Positions 8,410 through 16,155 of a DNA stretch of 64,000 nucleotides are shown in pieces. The notes under the pieces are model-generated. The model worked only from the letters and a program-made list of their open reading frames with translations, made no database searches and was not told the origin of the DNA. The DNA is from Variovorax sp. Root318D1. Its GTDB lineage: Bacteria > Pseudomonadota > Gammaproteobacteria > Burkholderiales > Burkholderiaceae_C. The stretch lies in the NCBI RefSeq assembly GCF_001424835.1, contig NZ_LMCQ01000024.1:359688-423687 (forward strand), written 5' to 3'. Positions within the stretch are counted from its first letter, which is position 1; each line of letters begins with the position of its first letter. A program made the translations under genes and the position numbers.

Positions 8410-9111
8410 ATGAACAACACCGCAACCGTCGCAGCAACGCCGTTGACTCCCGAGATCGCCGCCAGCGGCTGGCGCGGGCTGGTTGCCGACTGGTCTTCCG
8501 ATCGCCAGGCGTTCCACGTCTCGTGGGGCAAGGCGATGATGTGGATCTTCCTGCTCAGCGACACCTTCGTCTTCAGCTGCTTCCTGACCGGCTACATGAC
8601 GGTGCGCGTCTCGACCACCGTGCCGTGGCCCAACCCGAGCGAGGTGTTCGCGCTCCAGGTAGGGGGCGCCGACATACCGCTGCTGTTGATCGCGATCATG
8701 ACCTTCGTGCTCATCACCAGCAGCGGCACGATGGCAATGGCCGTCAATTTCGCCTACCGCGGCGACCGCCTGAACGCCGCGACGCTGATGCTCGTGACCG
8801 CGACCTTCGGCGAACTCTTCGTCGGCATGCAGGCCTTCGAATGGTCCAAGCTGATCCTCGAAGAGGGCGTGCGGCCGTGGGGCAACCCGATGGGCGCGGC
8901 GCAGTTCGGCTCGGCCTTCTTCATGATCACGGGCTTTCACGGGCTCCACGTGTCGGCCGGCGTGGTCTTCCTGTTCGTGGTGGCCTTCAAGCTGATCCGC
9001 GGCGACTATGACAAGGCCGGCAATTACCAGATCGTCGAGATTGCCGGCCTGTACTGGCACTTCGTGGACCTGGTGTGGGTGTTCATCTTTGCGCTGTTCT
9101 ATCTCTGGTGA
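8410..9111 (+). CDS. coxC: Cytochrome c oxidase subunit III
   Basis: A 233-residue membrane protein with the classic subunit III pattern: an N-terminal soluble stretch, then about five helices. Motifs are FEWSKLI, GFHGLHVSAG and AGLYWHFVDLVWVF. A GAGGAGG ribosome binding site precedes ATG 8410, 11 bases after the previous gene. It is the better match to canonical CoxC of the two subunit III-like proteins in this operon. It is followed directly by subunit IV, completing the II-I-III-III-IV order. Confidence 0.9.
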   Translation: MNNTATVAATPLTPEIAASGWRGLVADWSSDRQAFHVSWGKAMMWIFLLSDTFVFSCFLTGYMTVRVSTTVPWPNPSEVFALQVGGADIPLLLIAIMTFVLITSSGTMAMAVNFAYRGDRLNAATLMLVTATFGELFVGMQAFEWSKLILEEGVRPWGNPMGAAQFGSAFFMITGFHGLHVSAGVVFLFVVAFKLIRGDYDKAGNYQIVEIAGLYWHFVDLVWVFIFALFYLW

Positions 9112-9119
9112 GGACGACC

Positions 9120-9434
9120 ATGACTCCCGTCTCAGGCCAACAACATCCGATCAGCCTCTATCTCAAGATCTGGGGGCTGCTGTTCGTGCTCAGCGCAATG
9201 TCGTACATGGTCGACTACTTCCATTTCGAGGGGTATCTGCGCTGGACCCTGATCATCATTTTCATGTTGCTGAAGGCGGGGTTGATCGTTGCCGTCTTCA
9301 TGCACATGGCCTGGGAGCGGCTGTCGCTGGTCTATGCCATCCTGGTGCCGCCGCTGTGCCTGCTGGTCCTGGTCTGGCTGATGGCGGAGGAGGCCGGCCA
9401 CACCCTCCTGACGCGGCTGCTGTTCTTCCACTGA
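9120..9434 (+). CDS. Cytochrome c oxidase subunit IV
   Basis: A 104-residue protein with three hydrophobic spans (about 14-33, 39-58 and 65-85), matching the small prokaryotic subunit IV/CyoD-like family that packs against subunits I and III. The motif FMLLKAGLIVAVFMHMAWE, with the conserved Lys-Ala-x-x-x-x-x-Phe-Met-His core, is diagnostic. It begins eight bases after the subunit III stop and is the last gene of the oxidase operon, ending in front of a perfect stem-loop shared with the convergent MFS gene. Confidence 0.88.
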   Translation: MTPVSGQQHPISLYLKIWGLLFVLSAMSYMVDYFHFEGYLRWTLIIIFMLLKAGLIVAVFMHMAWERLSLVYAILVPPLCLLVLVWLMAEEAGHTLLTRLLFFH

Positions 9435-9458
9435 CGGCGCTGCCGCCGCTCAGCGCCG
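9435..9458. terminator. Stem-loop between convergent oxidase operon and MFS gene
   Basis: CGGCGCTG at 9435-9442 pairs perfectly with CAGCGCCG at 9451-9458 around an eight-base loop. It starts right after the subunit IV stop codon and covers the stop codon of the convergent MFS gene. There is no T-run on either side, so simple Rho-independent termination is uncertain. Confidence 0.5.
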
Positions 9459-11099
9459 AACGATGTAGCGCGTGACCACCGGCTGTGCCTCGCCGATGTG
9501 GAATGCGAGCCGGCGCTCCCTCAGGGCCATGTCGCTGGCCGTGGCGCGGTTGAACCGCCGCAGGTGGTCGGTCCACGAGTCGTCGACGATCTGCTCCACA
9601 TAGCGGCTGGGCTGCGCGATGTCGTGCAGCAGCTCCCAGCCGATCGCGCCCTGGCTCAGGCGCGCGCGGCGGGTCTGCTGCATCACGAGGTGAAATGCCG
9701 CGGCGCGCGCCGGCTCGATCAGGTATTCGACCGTGATCACCACGCGGCCGTCTTCCTGCGGCGCCTCGGCCGGCGGGCCGGCGGCCCAGCCGGCTTCGGC
9801 GGGGCGGGTGTCGTCTTCGCCGACGCCGTCGGTCACCCAGCGCAGGGCCACCAGCATCAGCAGCGTGCCGCTGGCGGCGGCGATGGCGAGGCTCAAGTAG
9901 AGCGACGTGACGGTCGCCACCTGGCCCCAGAGTGCTGCGCCGATCGCGCTCGCACCCATGATCGCCATCTGGTAGGTCGACATGCCGCGTGCGCGCACCC
10001 AGTCGGGCAGCGCAAGCTGCGCCGACACCGAGAGCGAATTGGCCACGGTGATCCATGCCATGCCGCCGAAGAACATCGCCGGCACCGCCACCCATGCATT
10101 GGGGGCAAAGGCCATCACCGCGGTGGCGAGCGACTGCAGCACCGTGCCGCGCAGCACCAGCTGGTCGCGCGTCAGCGCTTGGCGCAGCCGGGGCAGGAAC
10201 AGCACCGCGATGATCGCGCCCGAGCCCATGGCGGCCAGCAGCAGCGTGAAGGTGCCGGCACCGCCGCCCTTCAGATTGCGCGCCAGGAGCGGCAGCAACG
10301 CGAGCAGGGCCGTGGAGTGGAAGAAGAAGATCGTGATGCGCGAGAGCACCGCCCGCATGCGCTGCGACTGCCAGACGAACTGCACCCCCACGCGCATCGC
10401 GCTGATGAGCTTCTCGCGGCCCAGTGGATTGGGCTTGTGCTCGCGCCGCCAGCGCAGCACCACGAAGCCCGAGGCCACCGACAGCACCGCGTTGAGCGCA
10501 AATACCCAGACGCTGCCCGCGCTGGCAATCAGCATGCCGGCCGTGAGCGGTCCGATGATGCGCGAGGCGTTCATCGCGATGCCGTTGAGTCCCAGTGCCG
10601 CCGGCAGCTGCGGCCGTGGCACCAGCTCGGGCACGATGGCCGAGAACACCGGCCAGCGCAGCGCCAGCCCGATGCCGTTGGCGAACGTAAGCGCCAGCAG
10701 GAGCGGCGCGGTCATCATGTCCAGCGCGATGGCCGCGCACAGCACGATGGCCGTGCCCGCGAGCCAGAACTGCGTGGCCACCAGCCAGCGCCGGCGGTCG
10801 AGAATGTCGGCCAGCGCCCCGCTGGGCAGGCCCAGCAGGAACACCGGCAAGGTGGAGGCCGACTGCACCAGCGCCACCCAGATGGGCGACGTGGTCAGCG
10901 AGGTCATCATCCACGCCGCCGCCACGTCGCTCATCCACATGCAGATGTTGGCAATGAGCCAGGTGCTCCACAGCATGCGGAACACGGGCAGCTTGAGCGG
11001 CACGAGCGCCGCAAACTTCGGTGGCTGCGGCCGCGCGGGGGGAATGGGTGTCTCGTCGGGCGATATCGGTGGCATGTGGCCCGATTGTGCCGATGACAT
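9450..11099 (-). CDS. MFS transporter (MFS_3 / EntS-like)
   Basis: A 549-residue major facilitator transporter with twelve predicted helices and the cytoplasmic loop motif GALADILDRRRW between helices 2 and 3. The last 100 residues form a soluble domain beginning near VVITVEYLIEP, as in MFS_3 'transmembrane secretion effector' proteins related to the enterobactin exporter EntS. Substrate unknown. Start choice is uncertain: ATG 11099 was taken, but ATG 11075 and TTG 11150 are in frame and none has a strong ribosome binding site. It is convergent with the cytochrome oxidase operon and appears monocistronic. Confidence 0.8.
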   Translation of the reverse strand: MSSAQSGHMPPISPDETPIPPARPQPPKFAALVPLKLPVFRMLWSTWLIANICMWMSDVAAAWMMTSLTTSPIWVALVQSASTLPVFLLGLPSGALADILDRRRWLVATQFWLAGTAIVLCAAIALDMMTAPLLLALTFANGIGLALRWPVFSAIVPELVPRPQLPAALGLNGIAMNASRIIGPLTAGMLIASAGSVWVFALNAVLSVASGFVVLRWRREHKPNPLGREKLISAMRVGVQFVWQSQRMRAVLSRITIFFFHSTALLALLPLLARNLKGGGAGTFTLLLAAMGSGAIIAVLFLPRLRQALTRDQLVLRGTVLQSLATAVMAFAPNAWVAVPAMFFGGMAWITVANSLSVSAQLALPDWVRARGMSTYQMAIMGASAIGAALWGQVATVTSLYLSLAIAAASGTLLMLVALRWVTDGVGEDDTRPAEAGWAAGPPAEAPQEDGRVVITVEYLIEPARAAAFHLVMQQTRRARLSQGAIGWELLHDIAQPSRYVEQIVDDSWTDHLRRFNRATASDMALRERRLAFHIGEAQPVVTRYIVRR

Positions 11100-11184
11100 C
11101 GAGACCGGTCGAAAAACCGGCAATCCGAAGGAGGGGCGTGGCGCCGGCAAGGCGGAGCGCCAGGGCCCGTCGGCCCTTGTGCAG

Positions 11185-11661
11185 CTAGCGTGCTAGGTGT
11201 CCGAGCGGCAGGGCGCTGCTGGCCTTCACCTCGCCCAGCGAGAAGCTGGTGTGCAGGTCCTTCACGTTCGGCAGGTTCATCAGCTGCTGCCGCGCGAAGG
11301 CCGAGAAGCCGTTCAGGTCCTGTGCCACCACCTGCAGCTCGAAGGTGCCGGTGCCGCTGATGTAGTGGCAGGCCACCACCTCGGGCATCTTGCGGATCGC
11401 CTCTTCCAGCTTGCGGGTGGCTTCATTGGTGACGCGCTCGGTGTCCACGCGCACGAAAGCGAGCACGCCAAGCCCGATCTTGTGGCGGTCGATCTCGGCG
11501 TGGTAACCCTTGATGAAGCCGGCTTCTTCCAGCGCGCGCACCCGGCGCCAACAGGGCGCGGCCGAGAGCCCCACGCGCTGCGCAAGCTCGGCGTTGGTCA
11601 GGCGGCCGTCGGCCTGCAGTTCTTGCAGGATTGCAAGGTCGAACTTGTCAATGCTTTCCAT
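11185..11661 (-). CDS. Lrp/AsnC-family transcriptional regulator
   Basis: A 158-residue regulator with an N-terminal helix-turn-helix (AELAQRVGLSAAPCWRRVRALE, about residues 22-43 in outline) and a C-terminal RAM ligand-binding domain containing the GTGTFELQV turn. The start is the ATG at 11661, which begins MESIDKFDL as in family members; the upstream extension is not coding-like. It is divergent from the indolepyruvate ferredoxin oxidoreductase gene, so it probably controls that gene in response to an amino acid or its 2-oxo acid. A candidate operator lies seven bases upstream of its start. Confidence 0.92.
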   Translation of the reverse strand: MESIDKFDLAILQELQADGRLTNAELAQRVGLSAAPCWRRVRALEEAGFIKGYHAEIDRHKIGLGVLAFVRVDTERVTNEATRKLEEAIRKMPEVVACHYISGTGTFELQVVAQDLNGFSAFARQQLMNLPNVKDLHTSFSLGEVKASSALPLGHLAR

Positions 11662-11668
11662 AATCGGC

Positions 11669-11684
11669 AATCTTAAGCAAGATT
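11669..11684. promoter_or_regulatory. Candidate Lrp-type operator (6-4-6 inverted repeat)
   Basis: AATCTT and AAGATT form a perfect inverted repeat around AAGC, directly upstream of the Lrp-type gene and within the shared divergent region. Size and AT content fit a half-site for this family. This suggests autoregulation and control of the divergent oxidoreductase gene (inference). Confidence 0.5.
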
Positions 11685-11838
11685 CTTTCTGAAAGGCGGT
11701 TTTTAGAGGCGAAGAACGCAAACACCTGTCGCGTACCCCGGCATACACTTTGCGTGATCATGGGCTCGCGCCCTACCGGGCACAGACCCATAGCCAATCA
11801 GCCAGGCCCACCAGGCCCTGCCAAACGGAGACAGACAC

Positions 11839-14800
11839 ATGAACGCACCGCTGCCCGAGCACATTCGCAAGGCGCTGGAAACCGTCACGCTCGACGACAA
11901 GTACTCGCTGGACTATGGCCGCGCTTTCATGAGCGGCGTGCAGGCGCTGGTCAAGCTACCGATGCTGCAGCGCCTGCGCGACAAGCAGGCCGGCAAGAAC
12001 ACGGCAGGCTTCATCAGCGGCTACCGCGGCTCTCCGCTCGGCGGCTACGACCAGGCGCTGTGGAAGGCCAGCAAGTTCCTGAAGGAACAGAACATTGTCT
12101 TCCAGCCTGGCGTGAACGAAGAGCTCGCTGCCACGGCTCTATGGGGCACCCAGCAGCTGGGCTTCTCGCCCGCCGGCACCAACAAGTTCGACGGCGTCTT
12201 CGGCATCTGGTACGGCAAGGGCCCGGGCGTGGACCGCTGCTCCGACGTCTTCAAGCACGCCAACATGGCGGGCACCACCGAATGGGGCGGCGTGATCGCG
12301 GTGGCGGGCGACGACCACATTTCGAAGAGCAGCACGGCCGCGCACCAGAGCGACCACATCTTCAAGGCTTGCGGCACGCCGGTGTTCTTTCCGACCAACG
12401 TGCAGGAAATTCTCGACCTGGGCATCCACGCCTTTGCCTTGAGCCGCTTCTCGGGGGTCTGGTCGGGCATGAAGACGATCCAGGAAATCGTGGAGTCGAG
12501 CGCGACGGCCATGATCGACCCGGACCGCGTCGAGATCGTCATTCCCACCGATTTCCAGATGCCGCCCGGCGGCCTGCACATCCGCTGGCCCGACCACGCG
12601 CTGGAGCAGGAAGCCCGGCTCATGCACTACAAGTGGTATGCCGCGCTGGCCTACATCCGCGCCAACCGGCTGAACCACAACGTGATCGAAGGTCCGAACG
12701 ACCGCTTCGGCATCATGGCCAGCGGCAAAGCCTACAACGACACCCGCCAGGCCCTGATCGACCTGGGCCTGGACGACGCCACCTGCCGCCAGCTGGGCAT
12801 CCGGCTGCACAAGGTGGGCGTGGTGTGGCCGCTCGAGGCGCAGCTCACGCGCGACTTCGCCACCGGCCTGCAAGAGATTCTGGTGGTGGAAGAAAAGCGC
12901 CAGGTCATCGAATACCAGCTGAAGGAAGAGCTCTACAACTGGCGCGCCGACGTGCGCCCCACCGTGCTCGGCAAGTTCAACGAGCTCGACGGCGATTTTT
13001 CCGGCGGCGAATGGGCCATGCCCAATCCCACCGCCAACACGCTGCTGCGCGCCAACGCCGACCTGAACCCGGCACTCATCGCCAAGGCCATTGCACAGCG
13101 CCTTCGCAAGCTCGGCATCCTGGACCAGGCCGGCGCCGACATGCATGCGCGCATCGATGCGCAGATGGCCATCCTCGAAGCCAAGGAGCGCTCGATGGAA
13201 GTGCTCAAGGTGGGCGGCGTGCAGGGCGCCGACCGCCAGCCCTGGTTCTGCTCGGGCTGCCCGCACAACACCAGCACCGTGGTGCCCGAAGGCTCGCGCG
13301 CGATGGGCGGCATTGGCTGCCACTTCATGGCCACCTGGATGGACCGTTCCACCATCGGCTTCACGCAGATGGGCGGCGAGGGCGTGCCGTGGGTGGGCCA
13401 GCAGCCTTTCACCACCGACCAGCACATCTTCGCGAACCTGGGTGACGGCACGTACTTCCACAGCGGCCTGCTCGCCATCCGGCAGAGCATCGCGGCGGGC
13501 GTGAACATCACCTACAAGATTCTCTACAACGACGCGGTGGCCATGACCGGCGGCCAGCAGGTCGGCGAGCGGCCCGAAGGCCACTCGGTGCTGCAGATTG
13601 CCGAAAGCCTGCATGCCGAAGGCGCCAAGAAGGTCGTCATCGTGACCGACGAGCCCGAGAAGTACGAAGGCGTGAACATCCCCGGCGACCACGTAGCGGT
13701 GAAGCACCGCGACCTGCTCGACGAGATCCAGCGCGAGTTCCGCGAGATCGCCGGCACCACCGCCATCATCTACGACCAGACCTGCGCCACCGAGAAGCGC
13801 CGCCGCCGCAAGCGGGGCACGGCCGTCGATCCGGCAAAGCGCGTGGTCATCAACGACCTGGTCTGCGAAGGCTGCGGCGACTGCAGCGTGAAGAGCAACT
13901 GCCTGTCGGTCGAGCCCCTCGAAACCGAGTTCGGCCGCAAGCGCACCATCAACCAGAGCAGCTGCAACAAGGACATGAGCTGCCTCAAGGGCTTCTGCCC
14001 CAGCTTCGTCACGGTCGAAGGCGGTCAGCTCAAGAAAAAGTCCAGGAACAAGGCCGATTCGCCGCTCGAGCTCGGTCCGTTGCCGGAACCGGCCGTGCCG
14101 GCGCTGGCGCAAGACCAGGTGTGGGGCATCGTGGTGGCTGGTGTCGGCGGCACGGGCGTCATCACCATTGGCCAGCTGCTGGGCATGGCGGCGCACATCG
14201 AGGGCAAGGGCATCGTCACGCAAGACGCGGCCGGCCTGGCGCAAAAGGGCGGCGCCACCTGGAGCCACGCGCTCATCGGCGCATCGCAGGACGCGATCCG
14301 GACCACGCGCGTGGGCACCGCCGCGGCCGACCTGATCCTGGCAGCCGATCCGCTGGTGGCCGTGAACGCCGAAACCCTGGCCCGCATGCGCGAGGGCCGC
14401 ACGCACGTGGCGCTCAACACGCACAGCACGCCGACGGCCGCCTTCGTGCGCAACGCCAACTGGGTGAATCCGCAGGACGACTGCGCGAACCAGATCGCGC
14501 GCGTCGTGGGCGCCGAGGCGCTCGGCACCTTCGACGCCGATGCCGCCGCTACCACGCTGATGGGCGACAGCCTCTACGCCAATCCGATGCTGCTGGGCTT
14601 TGCCTGGCAAAAGGGCTGGATCCCGCTGGCGCTGGAGTCGCTGATGCGCGCCATCGAACTCAACGCCGTGGCCATCGACAACAACAAGGCCGCCTTCGCA
14701 TGGGGCCGCCAGGCGGCCGCGAATCCGGCCGCGCTGCAAAAGCGCGTGCGCCCTGGCCAGGTGGTCGAGTTCAAGAAGCGCGAAACCGTCGACAGCCTGG

Positions 14801-15447
14801 TGGCGCGCCGGGTCGAATTTCTCACGGGCTACCAGAACGCGGCCTACGCCGACGAGTACCGTCAGTTCGTGGGCAAGGTCCGGCAGGCCGAATCGGTACT
14901 GGGCAAGACAGCGCTCGCCGAAACGGTGGCCCGCTACCTGTTCAAGCTCATGGCCTACAAGGACGAATACGAGGTGGCGCGCCTGCACACCGACCGCGCC
15001 TTCCTCGACCGGGTAGAAGGCATGTTCGAAGGCCAGATGGGCAAGGACTTCAAGCTCAACTACCACCTGGCGCCGCCCATCATCGCCAAGAAGAACAACA
15101 AGGGCGAACTACAAAAGCAGAAGTTCGGCCCCTGGATGCTCACCGGCTTCAGGCTGTTGGCGCGGCTCAAGGGCCTGCGCGGCACGGCGTTGGACATCTT
15201 CGGACGCACCGAAGAACGCAAGACCGAGCGTGCGCTCATCGGCGAGTACCGCGCCGCCATCGACGAGGTGATTGCCGAACTCAACGCCGAGAACCACGCG
15301 CTGGCGCTGGAGATTGCCAGCCTGCCCGAGCAGATCCGCGGTTACGGCCACGTGAAGGATCGCAACCTGGCTGCTGCCCGCACCCGCTGGAGCGAGCTGC
15401 TCGCCAAGTGGCGCAACCCGCAGCCGGTGCAGCGCTCGGCCGCCTGA
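11839..15447 (+). CDS. Fused indolepyruvate ferredoxin oxidoreductase
   Basis: A 1202-residue cytoplasmic enzyme that oxidatively decarboxylates aryl or branched 2-oxo acids to acyl-CoA, reducing a ferredoxin. Order of parts: N-terminal thiamine-diphosphate pyrimidine-binding region (about 30-430); the TPP-binding domain with GCPHNTSTVV near residue 474; an iron-sulfur segment with CEGCGDC and more Cys near 675-715; the gamma domain with VAGVGGTGV near 765; and a C-terminal family-specific domain from about 950. It fuses the archaeal IorA and IorB functions in one chain. GGAGACAG precedes the ATG. Divergence from an Lrp-type regulator suggests amino-acid-responsive use in aromatic or branched-chain amino acid breakdown. 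Confidence 0.92.
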   Translation: MNAPLPEHIRKALETVTLDDKYSLDYGRAFMSGVQALVKLPMLQRLRDKQAGKNTAGFISGYRGSPLGGYDQALWKASKFLKEQNIVFQPGVNEELAATALWGTQQLGFSPAGTNKFDGVFGIWYGKGPGVDRCSDVFKHANMAGTTEWGGVIAVAGDDHISKSSTAAHQSDHIFKACGTPVFFPTNVQEILDLGIHAFALSRFSGVWSGMKTIQEIVESSATAMIDPDRVEIVIPTDFQMPPGGLHIRWPDHALEQEARLMHYKWYAALAYIRANRLNHNVIEGPNDRFGIMASGKAYNDTRQALIDLGLDDATCRQLGIRLHKVGVVWPLEAQLTRDFATGLQEILVVEEKRQVIEYQLKEELYNWRADVRPTVLGKFNELDGDFSGGEWAMPNPTANTLLRANADLNPALIAKAIAQRLRKLGILDQAGADMHARIDAQMAILEAKERSMEVLKVGGVQGADRQPWFCSGCPHNTSTVVPEGSRAMGGIGCHFMATWMDRSTIGFTQMGGEGVPWVGQQPFTTDQHIFANLGDGTYFHSGLLAIRQSIAAGVNITYKILYNDAVAMTGGQQVGERPEGHSVLQIAESLHAEGAKKVVIVTDEPEKYEGVNIPGDHVAVKHRDLLDEIQREFREIAGTTAIIYDQTCATEKRRRRKRGTAVDPAKRVVINDLVCEGCGDCSVKSNCLSVEPLETEFGRKRTINQSSCNKDMSCLKGFCPSFVTVEGGQLKKKSRNKADSPLELGPLPEPAVPALAQDQVWGIVVAGVGGTGVITIGQLLGMAAHIEGKGIVTQDAAGLAQKGGATWSHALIGASQDAIRTTRVGTAAADLILAADPLVAVNAETLARMREGRTHVALNTHSTPTAAFVRNANWVNPQDDCANQIARVVGAEALGTFDADAAATTLMGDSLYANPMLLGFAWQKGWIPLALESLMRAIELNAVAIDNNKAAFAWGRQAAANPAALQKRVRPGQVVEFKKRETVDSLVARRVEFLTGYQNAAYADEYRQFVGKVRQAESVLGKTALAETVARYLFKLMAYKDEYEVARLHTDRAFLDRVEGMFEGQMGKDFKLNYHLAPPIIAKKNNKGELQKQKFGPWMLTGFRLLARLKGLRGTALDIFGRTEERKTERALIGEYRAAIDEVIAELNAENHALALEIASLPEQIRGYGHVKDRNLAAARTRWSELLAKWRNPQPVQRSAA

Positions 15448-15735
15448 GTTTCTGAAGGAAGGCGCCCGCGGCGGCCGGCCGGCTGCCGCGGCTGCCATTC
15501 AAAGAACGCTGCTATTCAAAGAAGAGCAGAGGAGGCGCGGCTGGCGCCCCTGGAAAGCCCTGCCCCCCGCGCCGGATAAGCGCGGAGCGCGGGGCGTTGC
15601 CACGAATACAATGCCCGGTGCTGTTCGCGGCCGATGCCGCTTCAAGCGCTGGTTCGCAGCCTTTTTCACAGGGCCGCGGAACCGCGAGCCCTGCTCGCGC
15701 TTCTGACATTACTCTTCTCTCTGCTGGAGACTCTC
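15448..15735. other. GC-rich intergenic stretch upstream of yajC
   Basis: This 288-base gap separates the oxidoreductase gene from yajC. It contains GC-rich palindromic blocks and a short direct repeat, ATTCAAAGAA at 15497-15506 and 15514-15523. TACAAT at about 15607 is a candidate -10 element for the yajC-secDF operon, though no clear -35 is visible. An open frame runs through the downstream part in phase with yajC but lacks a good start. No gene is supported. Confidence 0.5.
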
Positions 15736-16071
15736 TTGTTCATTTCCTCTGCTTTCGCCCAAACCGCGCCCGCTGCTTCCGGTGGTGGCGACATGTTGTC
15801 CTCGCTCGGCAGCATGCTGCCCCTGGTGCTGATGTTCGTGGTGCTGTATTTCGTCATGATCCGCCCGCAAATGAAGCGCCAGAAAGAAGCCCGGGCCATG
15901 ATCGAAGCCCTCGCCAAGGGCGATGAGGTGGCCACCGCCGGCGGCGTGCTCGGCAAGATCACCTCCATCGGCGACCAGTACCTCGGCCTTGAAATCGCCA
16001 ATGGCGTGGAAGTCAAGATCCAGCGCAGCGCTGTGGTCCAGGTCCTGCCCAAGGGCGCTGTCAAGCAGTAA
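15736..16071 (+). CDS. yajC: Preprotein translocase subunit YajC
   Basis: A 111-residue inner-membrane protein that associates with SecDF and the SecYEG translocon. One hydrophobic helix (about residues 22-42, ending VLYFVMIRPQMKRQK, the family signature) is followed by a small cytoplasmic SH3-like domain. I chose TTG 15736, after CTGGAGA, because it gives the usual length of about 110 residues and the usual Phe-Ile-Ser-Ser-Ala-Phe-Ala opening; upstream in-frame ATG 15634 would add 34 unusual residues. It is the first gene of yajC-secD-secF; the usual tgt/queA neighbours are absent here. Confidence 0.92.
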   Translation: MFISSAFAQTAPAASGGGDMLSSLGSMLPLVLMFVVLYFVMIRPQMKRQKEARAMIEALAKGDEVATAGGVLGKITSIGDQYLGLEIANGVEVKIQRSAVVQVLPKGAVKQ

Positions 16072-16155
16072 TCAAAATCAAAGCGCGACCGGTCTTGCGC
16101 TTTGTGCGCAAGGCCTCAAGTCACGCCGTGTCTCGTTTCTGAAAAGCGCTTTCTC

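Noticed and set aside
12139..15066. A 975-codon open frame on the minus strand opposite the indolepyruvate oxidoreductase gene
   Set aside because: It is the antisense shadow of a recognisable enzyme in high-GC DNA; the product is His/Arg/Ala-rich with no family features.
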